A stretch of DNA of 64,000 nt from Caldilineaceae bacterium (GCA_022842065.1 JALHQH010000006.1:139475-203474), one strand, 5' to 3'; shown: positions 18,681-27,500, counted from the stretch's first letter. Notes: generated by a model not told the origin, from the sequence alone. Numbers and translations are program-made.

Positions 18681-18689
18681 AAGTTTGTT

Positions 18690-19640
18690 TTATCCATAGC
18701 GGATGCGCGGGTCAACCCAGGCGTAAACCAGATCGACCAGCAGGTTAATCAAGACAAAGGCCGTGGCAACCACCAGTACACCCCCTTGAACCATGGGAAA
18801 GTCGCGCACGGAGATGGCGTTGTACAGTGCCAAGCCCAGCCCCGGCCAGCTAAAGACCGTCTCGGTAATCACCGCGCCGCCAAGCAAAAAGCCGAATTGC
18901 ACTGCGATCACCGTAAGAATCGGCAGCAGCGCATTTTTAAGCGTATGGCGACGGGTGACCAGGGCGCTGCGCAACCCCTTGGCATGGGCCGTGCGCACAT
19001 AATCCTGGCGGATCACCTCTAACATGCTGGAGCGAGTAATGCGCGCCGTCACTGCCGCGGTGGAGATGCCTAATGTTACCGCCGGCAAAGTCAGATGTTG
19101 GAGCAGGGTCCAGAAGGTACGATCACCAACAATCGGCCACATGCCCGCGGCCGGAAACCAGCCCAGCCGTAGCGAAAAGATCAGGATCGACATCAGCCCC
19201 AGCCAGAAGGCAGGCATACTGTTGCCGAAGAGCGCCAACAACATGCTCAGGCGGTCGAAGATCGAATATTGGCGGGTGGCGGAGATCACACCGGCGGGGA
19301 TGCCAATCAGGGTGGAGATCACCACGGAGGTGATGGTGAGGATTAAGGTGTTGCCAAAGCGCTCGATCAGCAATGGCAGCACCGCCGTACGCTGTTGGAT
19401 CGAAGTGCCAAAGTCCCCTTGCAGGATCTTACCTAGCCAACGCAGGTATTGGATGATAATCGGCTGATCCAGCCCTAGGGCGGCGCGCAAATTCGCCAGA
19501 TTTTCCTGCGTGGCCATCGGGCCAAGCAAGGCCAGCGCCGGATCGCCCGGTACCATCTGGAGTAAAAAGAAGACAATGATCGAGATCCCTAACAAAACAA
19601 AGACCAACGCCAAAAGACGCTTGAGGATGTAGGTCGTCAT
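18690..19640 (-). CDS. dppB: ABC transporter permease, DppB type
   Basis: First gene of the operon. Six membrane helices with the DppB N-terminus MTTYILKRLLALVFVLLGISIIVFFLLQMVPGDPA and the coupling loop YVRTAHAKGLRSALVTRRHTLKNALLP. It forms a heterodimer with the DppC-type protein. The promoter at 19792-19820 lies about 150 bp upstream, with an inverted repeat just after the predicted transcription start. Confidence 0.92.
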   Translation of the reverse strand: MTTYILKRLLALVFVLLGISIIVFFLLQMVPGDPALALLGPMATQENLANLRAALGLDQPIIIQYLRWLGKILQGDFGTSIQQRTAVLPLLIERFGNTLILTITSVVISTLIGIPAGVISATRQYSIFDRLSMLLALFGNSMPAFWLGLMSILIFSLRLGWFPAAGMWPIVGDRTFWTLLQHLTLPAVTLGISTAAVTARITRSSMLEVIRQDYVRTAHAKGLRSALVTRRHTLKNALLPILTVIAVQFGFLLGGAVITETVFSWPGLGLALYNAISVRDFPMVQGGVLVVATAFVLINLLVDLVYAWVDPRIRYG

Positions 19641-19749
19641 AGCCTGCGCACTTGCCGTGTTTGGTTACCGGTTAAAACACTTGGGAGTAAACATGAAGCG
19701 GGCGGTGGGAGGTCAGCGCGCCTGGTAATCTTGGGGGGACTATGCCGTA

Positions 19750-19779
19750 CGGTTCTCTTAGCGGCGCTTTTGAGAACCG
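19750..19779 (-). promoter_or_regulatory. Operator-like inverted repeat downstream of the dpp start point
   Basis: CGGTTCTC (19750-19757) and GAGAACCG (19772-19779) form an 8-bp inverted repeat immediately downstream of the -10 box of the dpp promoter. It could be a repressor site or a leader hairpin; no regulator gene is adjacent. Confidence 0.5.
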
Positions 19780-19791
19780 CCATATAACCGT

Positions 19792-19820
19792 ATTGTACGC
19801 CTTCCAATAAAGGCTGTCAA
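19792..19820 (-). promoter_or_regulatory. Promoter of the dppB-dppC-binding protein operon
   Basis: On the minus strand TTGACA (19820-19815), a 17-bp spacer and TACAAT (19797-19792) match sigma-70 consensus closely. Confidence 0.8.
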
Positions 19821-19872
19821 TCATCGGTTTGCACAGTGGATTGGGGAAGGTTGTGAGGCAGATCGGACGGTG

Positions 19873-20214
19873 CTAGTTGGCAAACCAGCCGGTGCCGATC
19901 AGGTAGAGGTGCAACAGCGTGCTTGCCAGCAGGACAAGGATAAAGGATAGGTGTTGCGTTTTGTGGCGAAACCAGAGCATGCCCAGCCAGCCGCCGGCAA
20001 ACCCGCCAGCCAGGGCCAAACCATGCAGGGTCCGTTCGCTGACGCGCCAGCCCTTGCGTTTACTCTGTCCCTTGTCAAAGCCATAGGTAAAAAAGGTGAC
20101 CACGCTCAGGGCGAGTAGCCAAGCTGGGTAGAGGGGCAGGCTGGTCGTCTGAAAGAGCCAGACCCCCAGTGCGATCATGAGAATGGTGAAAAGGAAGTTG
20201 AGGAAACGTGACAT
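19873..20214 (-). CDS. DUF1294 membrane protein
   Basis: This small protein has two N-terminal helices and the DUF1294 signature FFTYGFDKGQSKRKGWRVSERTLHGLALAGGFAGGWLGMLWFRHKTQHLSF, then one more helix. The family's function is unknown; in other bacteria the domain is often fused to a cold-shock domain. ATG 20214 gives 113 residues; a TTG two codons upstream is also open. It starts 11 bp after higA ends, so it may be cotranscribed with the toxin-antitoxin pair. Confidence 0.8.
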   Translation of the reverse strand: MSRFLNFLFTILMIALGVWLFQTTSLPLYPAWLLALSVVTFFTYGFDKGQSKRKGWRVSERTLHGLALAGGFAGGWLGMLWFRHKTQHLSFILVLLASTLLHLYLIGTGWFAN

Positions 20215-20225
20215 GGGCAATTTAT

Positions 20226-20525
20226 CTAGGCTGGTATCGCCACTTCATGGTCAAGACGTGCGCCAAGTCGATCTTCCGCGACATCTAAGTCATAGTCCAT
20301 TTGTAACCCAAGCCAGAACTGCGGCGACATTTTGAAATAGCGCGCCAACCGGAGGGCTGTATCCGCAGTGATGCGGCGTTTGCCGTGGATAATCTCATTA
20401 ATTCGCCGGGCCGGCACACGCAACGATAAGGCAAGCTGATTTTGACTCAGCTGCATCGGCTTTAGAAACTCCTCCAACAACACTTCGCCCGGATGAACCG
20501 GCGCTAACTTCTCTGCTTGATTCAT
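20226..20525 (-). CDS. higA: HigA-family antitoxin
   Basis: A 99-residue HTH_3 protein with the HigA/VapI signature: PVHPGEVLLEEFLKPMQLSQNQLALSLRVPARRINEIIHGKRRITADTALRLARYFKMSPQFWLGLQ. It should neutralise the HigB toxin encoded 67 bp upstream and repress the operon through its helix-turn-helix. Confidence 0.9.
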   Translation of the reverse strand: MNQAEKLAPVHPGEVLLEEFLKPMQLSQNQLALSLRVPARRINEIIHGKRRITADTALRLARYFKMSPQFWLGLQMDYDLDVAEDRLGARLDHEVAIPA

Positions 20526-20592
20526 TATTTACCTCACTATCTACTTGTAACCTACTGTGCCATCAGGTCATAAGCGTGTTTTCGACTAGGTA

Positions 20593-20874
20593 TCAGTGAT
20601 AATCTACGATCTCAACTTGCCAAGCCTGACCATTTTCCCAAACGAAGCAGACCCGCCACTGATCATTAATGCGAATGCTATATTGTCCAGATCGATTGCC
20701 GCTTAACAATTCCAGTCGATTGGCCGGCGGCACGCGTAAATCTTGCAATGTCTGCGCGCGATTGAGCATCCGTAACTTGCGTAAGGCAACGGACTGGATA
20801 TCCGATGGTAACCGGCGCGAGCGTTGCCGGTTGAAAATCTTCTCAGTTTCGTCATCTTTGAAACTTTGGATCAT
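20593..20874 (-). CDS. higB: HigB-family mRNA-interferase toxin
   Basis: A RelE/HigB toxin of 93 residues that would cleave mRNA at the ribosome. The pattern MIQSFKDDETEKIFNRQRSRRLP...LRKLRMLNRAQTLQDLRVPPANRLELLSGNRSGQYSIRINDQWRVCFVWENGQAWQVEIVDYH is the host-inhibition-of-growth type. As is usual for hig systems, toxin precedes antitoxin. Repeated ACGTT motifs upstream (about 20887-20907) overlap a likely promoter and could be the autoregulatory operator. Confidence 0.9.
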   Translation of the reverse strand: MIQSFKDDETEKIFNRQRSRRLPSDIQSVALRKLRMLNRAQTLQDLRVPPANRLELLSGNRSGQYSIRINDQWRVCFVWENGQAWQVEIVDYH

Positions 20875-21038
20875 CGCTTCAGACTATAACGTTTTGCGTT
20901 AAACGTCAAAAGGAGCACATGGTGAGCAAAAATTAGGACACCCCGCAATTTTACCCGAAAAATTTTGCTTATGTTATAGTGTTTTCCTAACAGTTGCCTG
21001 ATTGTCATGATCTAAAGACTAAATGGGGGGCAAGACCA

Positions 21039-21485
21039 ATGTCCATGAACAGTAGGTTACCGCTCATCATTGTCTATATCAGCCTTGCCATCGTACTTTT
21101 TGTTGCCGGCTTCCTTTTTGGCTATTGGGTCTTTGTGCCGGCACTAGATGCTTTATATGAACAGATGTGGGGCGAACTTATTGAGCACAACGAGCACGTT
21201 CACGCGCTGTTCAGAACGCGGATGTCTATCGGCCTCGGGATCGGCTTTGAGCTGCCATTGGTGGTTGCACTGTTGCTAAAAAAGGGGCGGTTGCGGAGCC
21301 AAGACTTATATCAACGCTGGCGTCTGGCTTTGGTCGTGATTGCAACCATTGCCGCGATGGTCACTCCCGGAGGTGGTATGATTGAAATGCTAGCTGCGCT
21401 GTGGCTACTGCTCTTGATCTATTGGGTGACGGCGCTTGTTGCGATTTTCATGCACAAACCTTATTCCTTCTCTTCTTCGATATAG
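21039..21485 (+). CDS. Short TatC-like membrane protein
   Basis: The protein resembles only the later part of TatC, the twin-arginine translocase receptor. A helix at about 8-34 is followed by a periplasmic stretch, then GLGIGFELPLVVALLLKKGRLRSQDLYQRWRLALVVIATIAAMVTPGGGMIEMLAALWLLLLIYW, which matches TatC's ...AFGLSFELPVVVFLL...R.KRRYAIV...LTPPD.. region. Glu71 corresponds to the conserved intramembrane Glu (E170 in E. coli). The TPPD aspartate is replaced by glycine (TPGGG). At 148 residues it lacks the N-terminal helices and first cytoplasmic loop that bind signal peptides. ATG 21039 has a G-rich site upstream; the frame opens earlier without one. No tatA or tatB is adjacent. A functional Tat role is doubtful. 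Confidence 0.65.
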   Translation: MSMNSRLPLIIVYISLAIVLFVAGFLFGYWVFVPALDALYEQMWGELIEHNEHVHALFRTRMSIGLGIGFELPLVVALLLKKGRLRSQDLYQRWRLALVVIATIAAMVTPGGGMIEMLAALWLLLLIYWVTALVAIFMHKPYSFSSSI

Positions 21486-21567
21486 AATTTGTATGTAGCA
21501 CATCTATCTGAATGCTTTGCCTATAGCTAGGTATACAAACTCTGCGCGCCGATAGAGCCGATAAGTT

Positions 21568-22338
21568 TTAGAGTCCTGTCTTTTGCTTGACAAAATTTTC
21601 AAGTTCAACAAAGTCAAACGGGTAATTTGTAACTGAAGTAAAGAAGCCATTCAGTTGTTGGGCTGGTTGACCAAAATAGATTATGGGTGATGTATATGGT
21701 ACTTCAACTCCCGAACTCGCAAACCCATAAAACGCGTAGTGGATTGGGTATACGAAATTCGGATCATATTTGAATTCCATTAACTCTGGTTCTTTTTGAA
21801 CGCGATACCAAGCTAGATAAAGATTAACAGCATGAAGCGGCAATCCGCCATCACGATTGAGTATAAGTTCTGGCACCGGAAAGTGCTCCCGAACCGAAAA
21901 TTTTGCTGACCTTAATGTGGCTTCGGTGGCAATCACATATTTGACGTCGCCAATTTCTATAGTGCTCAAGTCACCCATTTGTGGATAGATATAGTCGGCG
22001 CTCATGACAAATAACAGTACATCTACCGAACCTAACGCAAGTGGGTTTTCTTCAAGATAGCCATCATATTCAACCTGAAATTCGCCGCTGAGAAGACCAT
22101 TTTTATCCAATTGCAGATTACTTGCCCGCCAAGAGGCATTTGGAACATTGTTTTTGGATACTGCAAATTCGTGAACTTGGGAATCACCGATATAAATGGG
22201 AATTTCGTGAAGAATTGGTTTTATAGTGTGCTCTGAAGCAGATGAACAGGCTGACCATAACAAAATGAGTAAGAAGCTAATGCCATATTGTCGCATACGG
22301 CGGAGATGTATACCATTTGATCTAAGGAAGCTCTGCAT
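21568..22338 (-). CDS. Lipoprotein of unknown function
   Basis: I do not recognise this family. A positively charged N-terminus, hydrophobic core ISFLLILLWSAC and lipobox WSAC (Cys about residue 31) mark a lipoprotein of 256 residues. The rest is mixed beta-rich with many aromatic residues and no repeats. ATG 22338 has GGAGAG eight bases upstream, favouring it over the internal Met at 22296. Its DNA is clearly more AT-rich than both neighbours, which suggests horizontal acquisition. Confidence 0.7.
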   Translation of the reverse strand: MQSFLRSNGIHLRRMRQYGISFLLILLWSACSSASEHTIKPILHEIPIYIGDSQVHEFAVSKNNVPNASWRASNLQLDKNGLLSGEFQVEYDGYLEENPLALGSVDVLLFVMSADYIYPQMGDLSTIEIGDVKYVIATEATLRSAKFSVREHFPVPELILNRDGGLPLHAVNLYLAWYRVQKEPELMEFKYDPNFVYPIHYAFYGFASSGVEVPYTSPIIYFGQPAQQLNGFFTSVTNYPFDFVELENFVKQKTGL

Positions 22339-22515
22339 AGTTGGCTCTCCAATTAGTGACTGTACAAAATTGTAATAAAAGGGATTGTACAGCGCTTTTT
22401 ATAGAAAAGACATGAAACGTGGGAAATATGTTCCAGATCCATTGCCCTATAGGGTATCTGTGGATCGGTATTAAGCTATAACCATCAGAGGCTGAATTGG
22501 CGCAATTCAGTACTA

Positions 22516-22652
22516 AGGAACGAGGATTAAATAAGGCCCGCAACTTGCTTGAGCGAATTCCTTGTAAGTTGAGTGTTTAATCCTCGTTCCTGAGTGGTTG
22601 ATTAGGCAAATGCGTGTGGAAAGTCTCCGTAATCACTCAATTACCTAATCAA
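22516..22652. repeat. Two inverted repeats in the gap after the macroglobulin gene
   Basis: AGGAACGAGGATTAAA (22516-22531) pairs perfectly with TTTAATCCTCGTTCCT (22576-22591), with an inner CAACTT/AAGTTG. Next to it GTTGATTAGG (about 22597-22606) pairs with CCTAATCAAC (about 22643-22652). The region 22339-22515 shows nothing else. Confidence 0.75.
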
Positions 22653-22662
22653 CTAAGCTAAG

Positions 22663-25600
22663 CTACTGCTCCGGCACCCCCAGCTTCACGACAATCCGCT
22701 GGGGCGCATCTGTATCGCTCTGCTCCGGCGTATAATAATCATAGGCCTGGCTGCTGGGCGTTTGTGCCTCAATCGGGAAGCGGGCTTGCAGCCGGTAGGC
22801 CAGGGTGCGCGGTTGGCCGCTGGGCACGTCGGTCAGGTAGACCAGGATCTGACGCCCGGTGAAGTCGTAGCGCTGGATATCGCCCTGGGCGACCAGCCGA
22901 TCCCAATCCTCGGTCAGCGGGGTGAAGCCGGGCGGGACGCCCAGATCGACGAGCAGCGTGCCGGCCACACCAGGGGCGAGCAACTCGACATTGGCGGTCA
23001 CGTTGACGATATCGTTTACCGCCAACTCGGTGCGATCATAGGCCACGTCGATGCGTACCCCAGCTTCGGTCGCTGGGGCGACACTTTCCCAGGGCAGGTA
23101 ATATTCGGTGATCACCTGGTATTGGAGGGAGCGTTGCCCTTCGACAAAGATGGCGAGTTCGTTGCCGCCGTCCAGATCACTGGGGTTGAGGTCGTCAAAG
23201 CGCACCAGTTGCACTACATCGCTGTTCGCATCGGTGACGTTGATGGTCTCGACCCGGTCGTTGTTGAGCATGACGGTGATCGTGGCGTCGCCTGCTTCGC
23301 CCCCTTGTTCTGCCGCCAGGAGTAGGGCTTTCAGGGCCAGGATCGTGGTCTGCGTGGTGTAGAACATGCCATTCGGGTCGCGCTGGCTGATGATCGAGTC
23401 GATGGCACCTTGGGCAACATCGAGCTTTTGGCCGCGGCGCAGCAGCGCAATCGCAGTCATCGCCGCGGTTTCAATATTACTGACATCGCCATAGCCGCCC
23501 ATGTAGGTGGTCATGCCGCTGCTCCAACTGTAGTAGCCATTGGTATTGCTGGTGGCACTGCCCAACAATTGTTCGATGAGCTGGTCAATCTGGGCGGTGG
23601 CACGTTCTGGGGCAGCGGCAATCAGCGCATTGGCAACCAGCGCCGCGGCATAGGGATCAAGTTGTTGCCCTGGGGTGGCCAGCGGTGAGTTCGACTGGCT
23701 GGCTTGTGGTGCCAGATACTGGGCCAACTGCGCTTGCACATAATCCACGCCGCGCTGTACTCCTTCACTGTCACCATAGCCGGCATCAGCCAAGGCCCAG
23801 AGCAGATAGGCGGTCGGCAACAAGTTCTCCTCGCCCAGATTCTCCAGCCCACTTTCGATGGTCATGCCCAGCGGTTCCCAGGAGCCATCGGGCTGCTGGC
23901 GCTGGAAGAGGAAGGCGGCGGTGCGCTCGATCAGGGCTGGGTCAACATAGCTGACCTGCGCCATGTCGCTGAATTCCATCAGCCCATAGGCGGTAAGCAT
24001 GGTCTGTGCGGGCGGGTCGCCAAAGAGACTGAAACCGCCGGGCATGCCATTGACCTCAAAGCTTAGCAGCCGTTGATAGCCCAGGTTGATATATTGCTCG
24101 GCCTGTAACTGGAGCTGCGGGTTGACCTGGCCGGTCGTCTTGAGATAGTCGAGCACCAGGACGTTGGGATAGGTGGTGCTGCTCGTCTGTTCAAAACAGC
24201 CATAAGGTTCCTGCAACATCCCTTCCAGCCCATCAACGATCTGGCTGATAATGCCAGGGTAAACTTTCACCGTGACTTGGGCGGTACCGGGTACCGCATT
24301 TTCGGGCACGGTCAGCGTAAAGCGTTGGGTGGCGGCAAGTTTGCCGCTGGTCGCGCTAGCGGTGGCCTGCCCATCAGGCAACACAGCGACCTGCTTGCGT
24401 ATCGCGTCACTCATGGTGCTGCCGGTGGCGGTAATCTCAAAATCGTTGTTGCCAAAACCGGTGACGCGGATCGGGATGTAGATGGCACTGACCTCGTTGG
24501 GGGCCACTTGCACAGTCATCGTGGTGGTCATGCCTTGGCCGTCAGCGACTAACTCAAACCAACTCGCCGCGGCCACTTCTAGCGTAACTTCTTGTGGCTC
24601 GTCGAGATAATTGAAGATGCTGACCGGCACGTCTACTTGATCGCCCACGGTGAGAAAACGGGGCAGATCCGGCTCGACAAAGAAATCCTGAAAGACGCGC
24701 ATCCCCACGGCGGTGCTGCCTAAGTTGCCGTCCTGATCCGAGGCGAGCACACTGATGCGCCAGGTGGTAATCGAGTCGGCAATCGGCACTTCGACCTGGG
24801 CATGGCCATTGGCATCGGTCATCAGGTCGGGTAGCCAGAACAGGGTTTCGGGGAAGAATTGGCGCAGGCGCGGTGGCTCGGCAGCGTTACCCTGGGTGGC
24901 GGTAGTCTCGGCCACCGCTTCTACTGCGGCTGGGGCTTCGGCGGCTGCGTCGGCAGCTGCTTCGCCGCCTGTTGCTGCGGGGGCGGCACCCGGTGCCGCC
25001 GCGGCACAACTCGTCCAGAAGATCGCGGCACTGAGGAGCACCAGCGCAAAAAAGAGGCGACGACGACGGCGGCTGCCATCATAGAAGACCAAACCCATGA
25101 GCGGTGTGATCAAGGCGATGCGTGCCCCCAAGTTGCCTGACCAACCCCAAGTGGTCGCAAATGAGCCAGTGTTTGCCTGTGCAACAGGGGCAAGCAGGGC
25201 GGGTTGTGGCATAAGCGCGAGTTCTTCGCCAAAGAAACCGGCCAATGCTAACTGTTGGGCGGCACTGGCCTCTTTGTCATAGGGCGAGGGATCGTCATCA
25301 CCCAGCGGCGTAAAATCGTGGATCTCGTAACGTGGCTCCTGCAACTCGCGTTCGAGCAGGAAGTAGGTGCGGGCAAAGCCGGGGTCCTGGGTGCCAAGCG
25401 CAAAGACCGACTCATCGACAATGCTCACGCCGAGTACACTGGGCAGGGCGTTGCCAGTCTGTTGCACCGCGATGTCAAGCGTGGCGGTATCACCAGGGCG
25501 GTAAACCTCGGCATCGGTGGTTACGGTGACATTGGCCGGTGCCGGGTTGACGAGGACCAAGCGCCGGTCGCGGATAATTTCGCCGCGCTCGTTCACCACA

Positions 25601-27195
25601 TAGGCGTTGAGTTCCAGCGTCCCCAACAAACTGCCGTCAAGGTCAATCGCAGCCTGGGCTAAGCCGGCGGTCACCGGCAGTGGGGCGAGGGCAAAGGTCT
25701 GCCCATCTTTCACCACGTCCAGGTAAACGGTGGTGGCGGTGGGGCTACCAGCGACGTGGATATCGAGGTTAAGCGTCTCCCCAATCCGATATTGTGAACG
25801 ATCCGGGCGCATCAGCAAAGTTGTCGTGGCGAGTCCTCGGCCGGCGGCACTCACCAGGGTGAGCGTTTGGGTCACCACCTGCGCATTGGCATCCCTGGCG
25901 TTGATCATAAAGGTGAGATCGCTCTTGCTATTAGGGGTAACGGTAAAGGTTGCCAGCCCAAAGGTATTGGCCGTTATCACCGTTGTCGGGCTGATGTCAC
26001 CGGTCACGGTCATGGTGCTCTGCGCCGGGCTACCATCGGGGTAGCTGCTCTGCACATAGACAATATTTTCCAGGCCAGGACGCAGAATGCCCGATTCGGC
26101 CACCGCTTCCACCAGGATCGGCTCTTCGGCGACGGTGATGCTTTCGTCAATACTTTCGCTGTGATTGGCGGTGTCGGTGACGGTGATTTCTAGGTCAACC
26201 TGGGCGGTATCGTTGGTCAGTTGACCAACAAAGTATTGGGGCGTCTGGAATTCATAGGCATAGAAGCCAGTTTCGTCGGTGACGCCGGTCACTTCAAACG
26301 CTTGGAAGCGCTCCACATCGGTGACAAAGCCTTTGATACTCACCGTTGCGCCAACCACCGGCTTGCCAAAGAAATATTGGGCGTCGACGGTGCCGGTCAC
26401 CACGGTGCCGGGCTGGTAAAAGGCATTCTCGCGCTGGAAGTTGACCGCAAAACGCGGCAAGGTATAAGGTTTAACCTCCACTGTGCGGCTGCTGCTGGCC
26501 GGTCCCATTTCGGCAGTGAGGATATAGTCGCCACTGGCCGCCTGGCTATCAAGTTGGAAGTCGGTGCTGGTAATGCCGAAATCTGAAGTGGTCAACTCTT
26601 TGCGCATGAGCTTGTTGCCTTCAGGATCGGCAACGGTCAAGACAAGTGGTTGCCCCTGCGCTGCTTTGAGCGCATTGGAATCAAGGGCCAAGGTGCGCAG
26701 ATGAATCGTCTGCCCCGGCTGATAAACGGGCTTGTCAGTGCTCAGCAAGACATTATAGACGCGCCCAATGTAAACATCTGTGGCACGCTGCAACTGTCCA
26801 TAATTCTCGGCATTGGCGGTAAAAACTAGTTGCTGTTGCACGCCGGCTAGATCCTCCGGTACCGTAAAGGCGACCCGCACCAGCCCTTTGGCATCCGTTT
26901 GGCCGCGGAAGAGTTCCCGCAGGCTGCCGTCCTCGTCGTTGAGGGTGACCTTGAGTTCAGCCTCGCCCAGCAGTTGGCTGTCATAGGGATAATGAAGCTG
27001 GACGAGCAGCGCCGCTTGGCTGGCCGGCACCAGGTAATCAAAGGCACCGAGCAGGGTGATGCCGGTCGTTAGATCCTCACTTGGCGTGACTTCGACGTAA
27101 TCGCTAGGCGGAGGTGGGGCGGGCGGCGGACAGCCGAGAATAAAGATAAAGAGCGGCAATAAAAAGCGTAACAAGCGTACGTTCACATGTTTCAT
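22663..27195 (-). CDS. Thioester alpha-2-macroglobulin lipoprotein with internal membrane hairpin
   Basis: This 1510-residue bacterial alpha-2-macroglobulin would trap attacking proteases at the cell surface. The N-terminal lipobox (FILGC, Cys about 22) and Pro-rich spacer anchor it. Macroglobulin domains follow, with the MG2-type segment VLLSTDKPVYQPGQTIHLRTLAL at about 150. The thioester motif YGCFEQTSS sits near residue 998, within the alpha-alpha barrel thioester domain. A C-terminal receptor-like beta domain ends the protein. Unusually, at about 690-730 there are two hydrophobic stretches around an Arg5 turn, the second ending in WTSCAAAAPG, which looks like a second lipoprotein signal, then an Ala/Glu-rich linker. 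ATG 27195 has AAAGGAG upstream. No penicillin-binding protein 1C gene, its common partner, is adjacent. Confidence 0.88.
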   Translation of the reverse strand: MKHVNVRLLRFLLPLFIFILGCPPPAPPPPSDYVEVTPSEDLTTGITLLGAFDYLVPASQAALLVQLHYPYDSQLLGEAELKVTLNDEDGSLRELFRGQTDAKGLVRVAFTVPEDLAGVQQQLVFTANAENYGQLQRATDVYIGRVYNVLLSTDKPVYQPGQTIHLRTLALDSNALKAAQGQPLVLTVADPEGNKLMRKELTTSDFGITSTDFQLDSQAASGDYILTAEMGPASSSRTVEVKPYTLPRFAVNFQRENAFYQPGTVVTGTVDAQYFFGKPVVGATVSIKGFVTDVERFQAFEVTGVTDETGFYAYEFQTPQYFVGQLTNDTAQVDLEITVTDTANHSESIDESITVAEEPILVEAVAESGILRPGLENIVYVQSSYPDGSPAQSTMTVTGDISPTTVITANTFGLATFTVTPNSKSDLTFMINARDANAQVVTQTLTLVSAAGRGLATTTLLMRPDRSQYRIGETLNLDIHVAGSPTATTVYLDVVKDGQTFALAPLPVTAGLAQAAIDLDGSLLGTLELNAYVVNERGEIIRDRRLVLVNPAPANVTVTTDAEVYRPGDTATLDIAVQQTGNALPSVLGVSIVDESVFALGTQDPGFARTYFLLERELQEPRYEIHDFTPLGDDDPSPYDKEASAAQQLALAGFFGEELALMPQPALLAPVAQANTGSFATTWGWSGNLGARIALITPLMGLVFYDGSRRRRRLFFALVLLSAAIFWTSCAAAAPGAAPAATGGEAAADAAAEAPAAVEAVAETTATQGNAAEPPRLRQFFPETLFWLPDLMTDANGHAQVEVPIADSITTWRISVLASDQDGNLGSTAVGMRVFQDFFVEPDLPRFLTVGDQVDVPVSIFNYLDEPQEVTLEVAAASWFELVADGQGMTTTMTVQVAPNEVSAIYIPIRVTGFGNNDFEITATGSTMSDAIRKQVAVLPDGQATASATSGKLAATQRFTLTVPENAVPGTAQVTVKVYPGIISQIVDGLEGMLQEPYGCFEQTSSTTYPNVLVLDYLKTTGQVNPQLQLQAEQYINLGYQRLLSFEVNGMPGGFSLFGDPPAQTMLTAYGLMEFSDMAQVSYVDPALIERTAAFLFQRQQPDGSWEPLGMTIESGLENLGEENLLPTAYLLWALADAGYGDSEGVQRGVDYVQAQLAQYLAPQASQSNSPLATPGQQLDPYAAALVANALIAAAPERATAQIDQLIEQLLGSATSNTNGYYSWSSGMTTYMGGYGDVSNIETAAMTAIALLRRGQKLDVAQGAIDSIISQRDPNGMFYTTQTTILALKALLLAAEQGGEAGDATITVMLNNDRVETINVTDANSDVVQLVRFDDLNPSDLDGGNELAIFVEGQRSLQYQVITEYYLPWESVAPATEAGVRIDVAYDRTELAVNDIVNVTANVELLAPGVAGTLLVDLGVPPGFTPLTEDWDRLVAQGDIQRYDFTGRQILVYLTDVPSGQPRTLAYRLQARFPIEAQTPSSQAYDYYTPEQSDTDAPQRIVVKLGVPEQ

Positions 27196-27221
27196 CAGTT
27201 GCTCCTTTGTGTAAGAGAGAG

Positions 27222-27361
27222 AATGATTCCGCCTTGCAATAAATTGCAGGCTGATAACACAAGTCAGCTAAAGCTGACTGGGCGCATAGAGCCAGTCCAC
27301 TTCAGTGGACTTCGGCTATCAGCCTGCAATTTATTGCAAGGCGACGAATGGCTGAATCATT
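27222..27361. repeat. MITE/REP-like element upstream of the macroglobulin gene
   Basis: Outer arms AATGATTC/GAATCATT (27222-27229, 27354-27361) and long inner arms 27231-27256/27317-27342 (GCCTTGCAATAAATTGC end) enclose two small palindromes, AGTCAGCTAAAGCTGACT (27262-27279) and AGTCCACTTCAGTGGACT (27294-27311). It is non-coding and begins 27 bp before the macroglobulin start codon, inside its probable leader. Confidence 0.8.
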
Positions 27362-27462
27362 ACCAAGCGAGAATTGCGGTCGGCTAAAGGTGACAGCCAC
27401 CTCTAACGAGGCTGTTTTATCATTGATACCGTTGCAGGACAAGGGCCACTTCTGTAACATAC

Positions 27463-27500
27463 AAAAAACGAGGCTGTTACAGTGAATGTAACAGCCTCGT
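27463..27500 (-). terminator. Rho-independent terminator of the DUF2726 gene
   Basis: Read on the minus strand, ACGAGGCTGTTACA and TGTAACAGCCTCGT form a perfect 14-bp stem, followed by TTTTTTG. It sits 40 bp after the stop codon at 27539. Confidence 0.9.

Noticed and set aside
24755..25084. Plus-strand frames inside the macroglobulin gene
   Set aside because: They are shadows of the Ala-rich linker.
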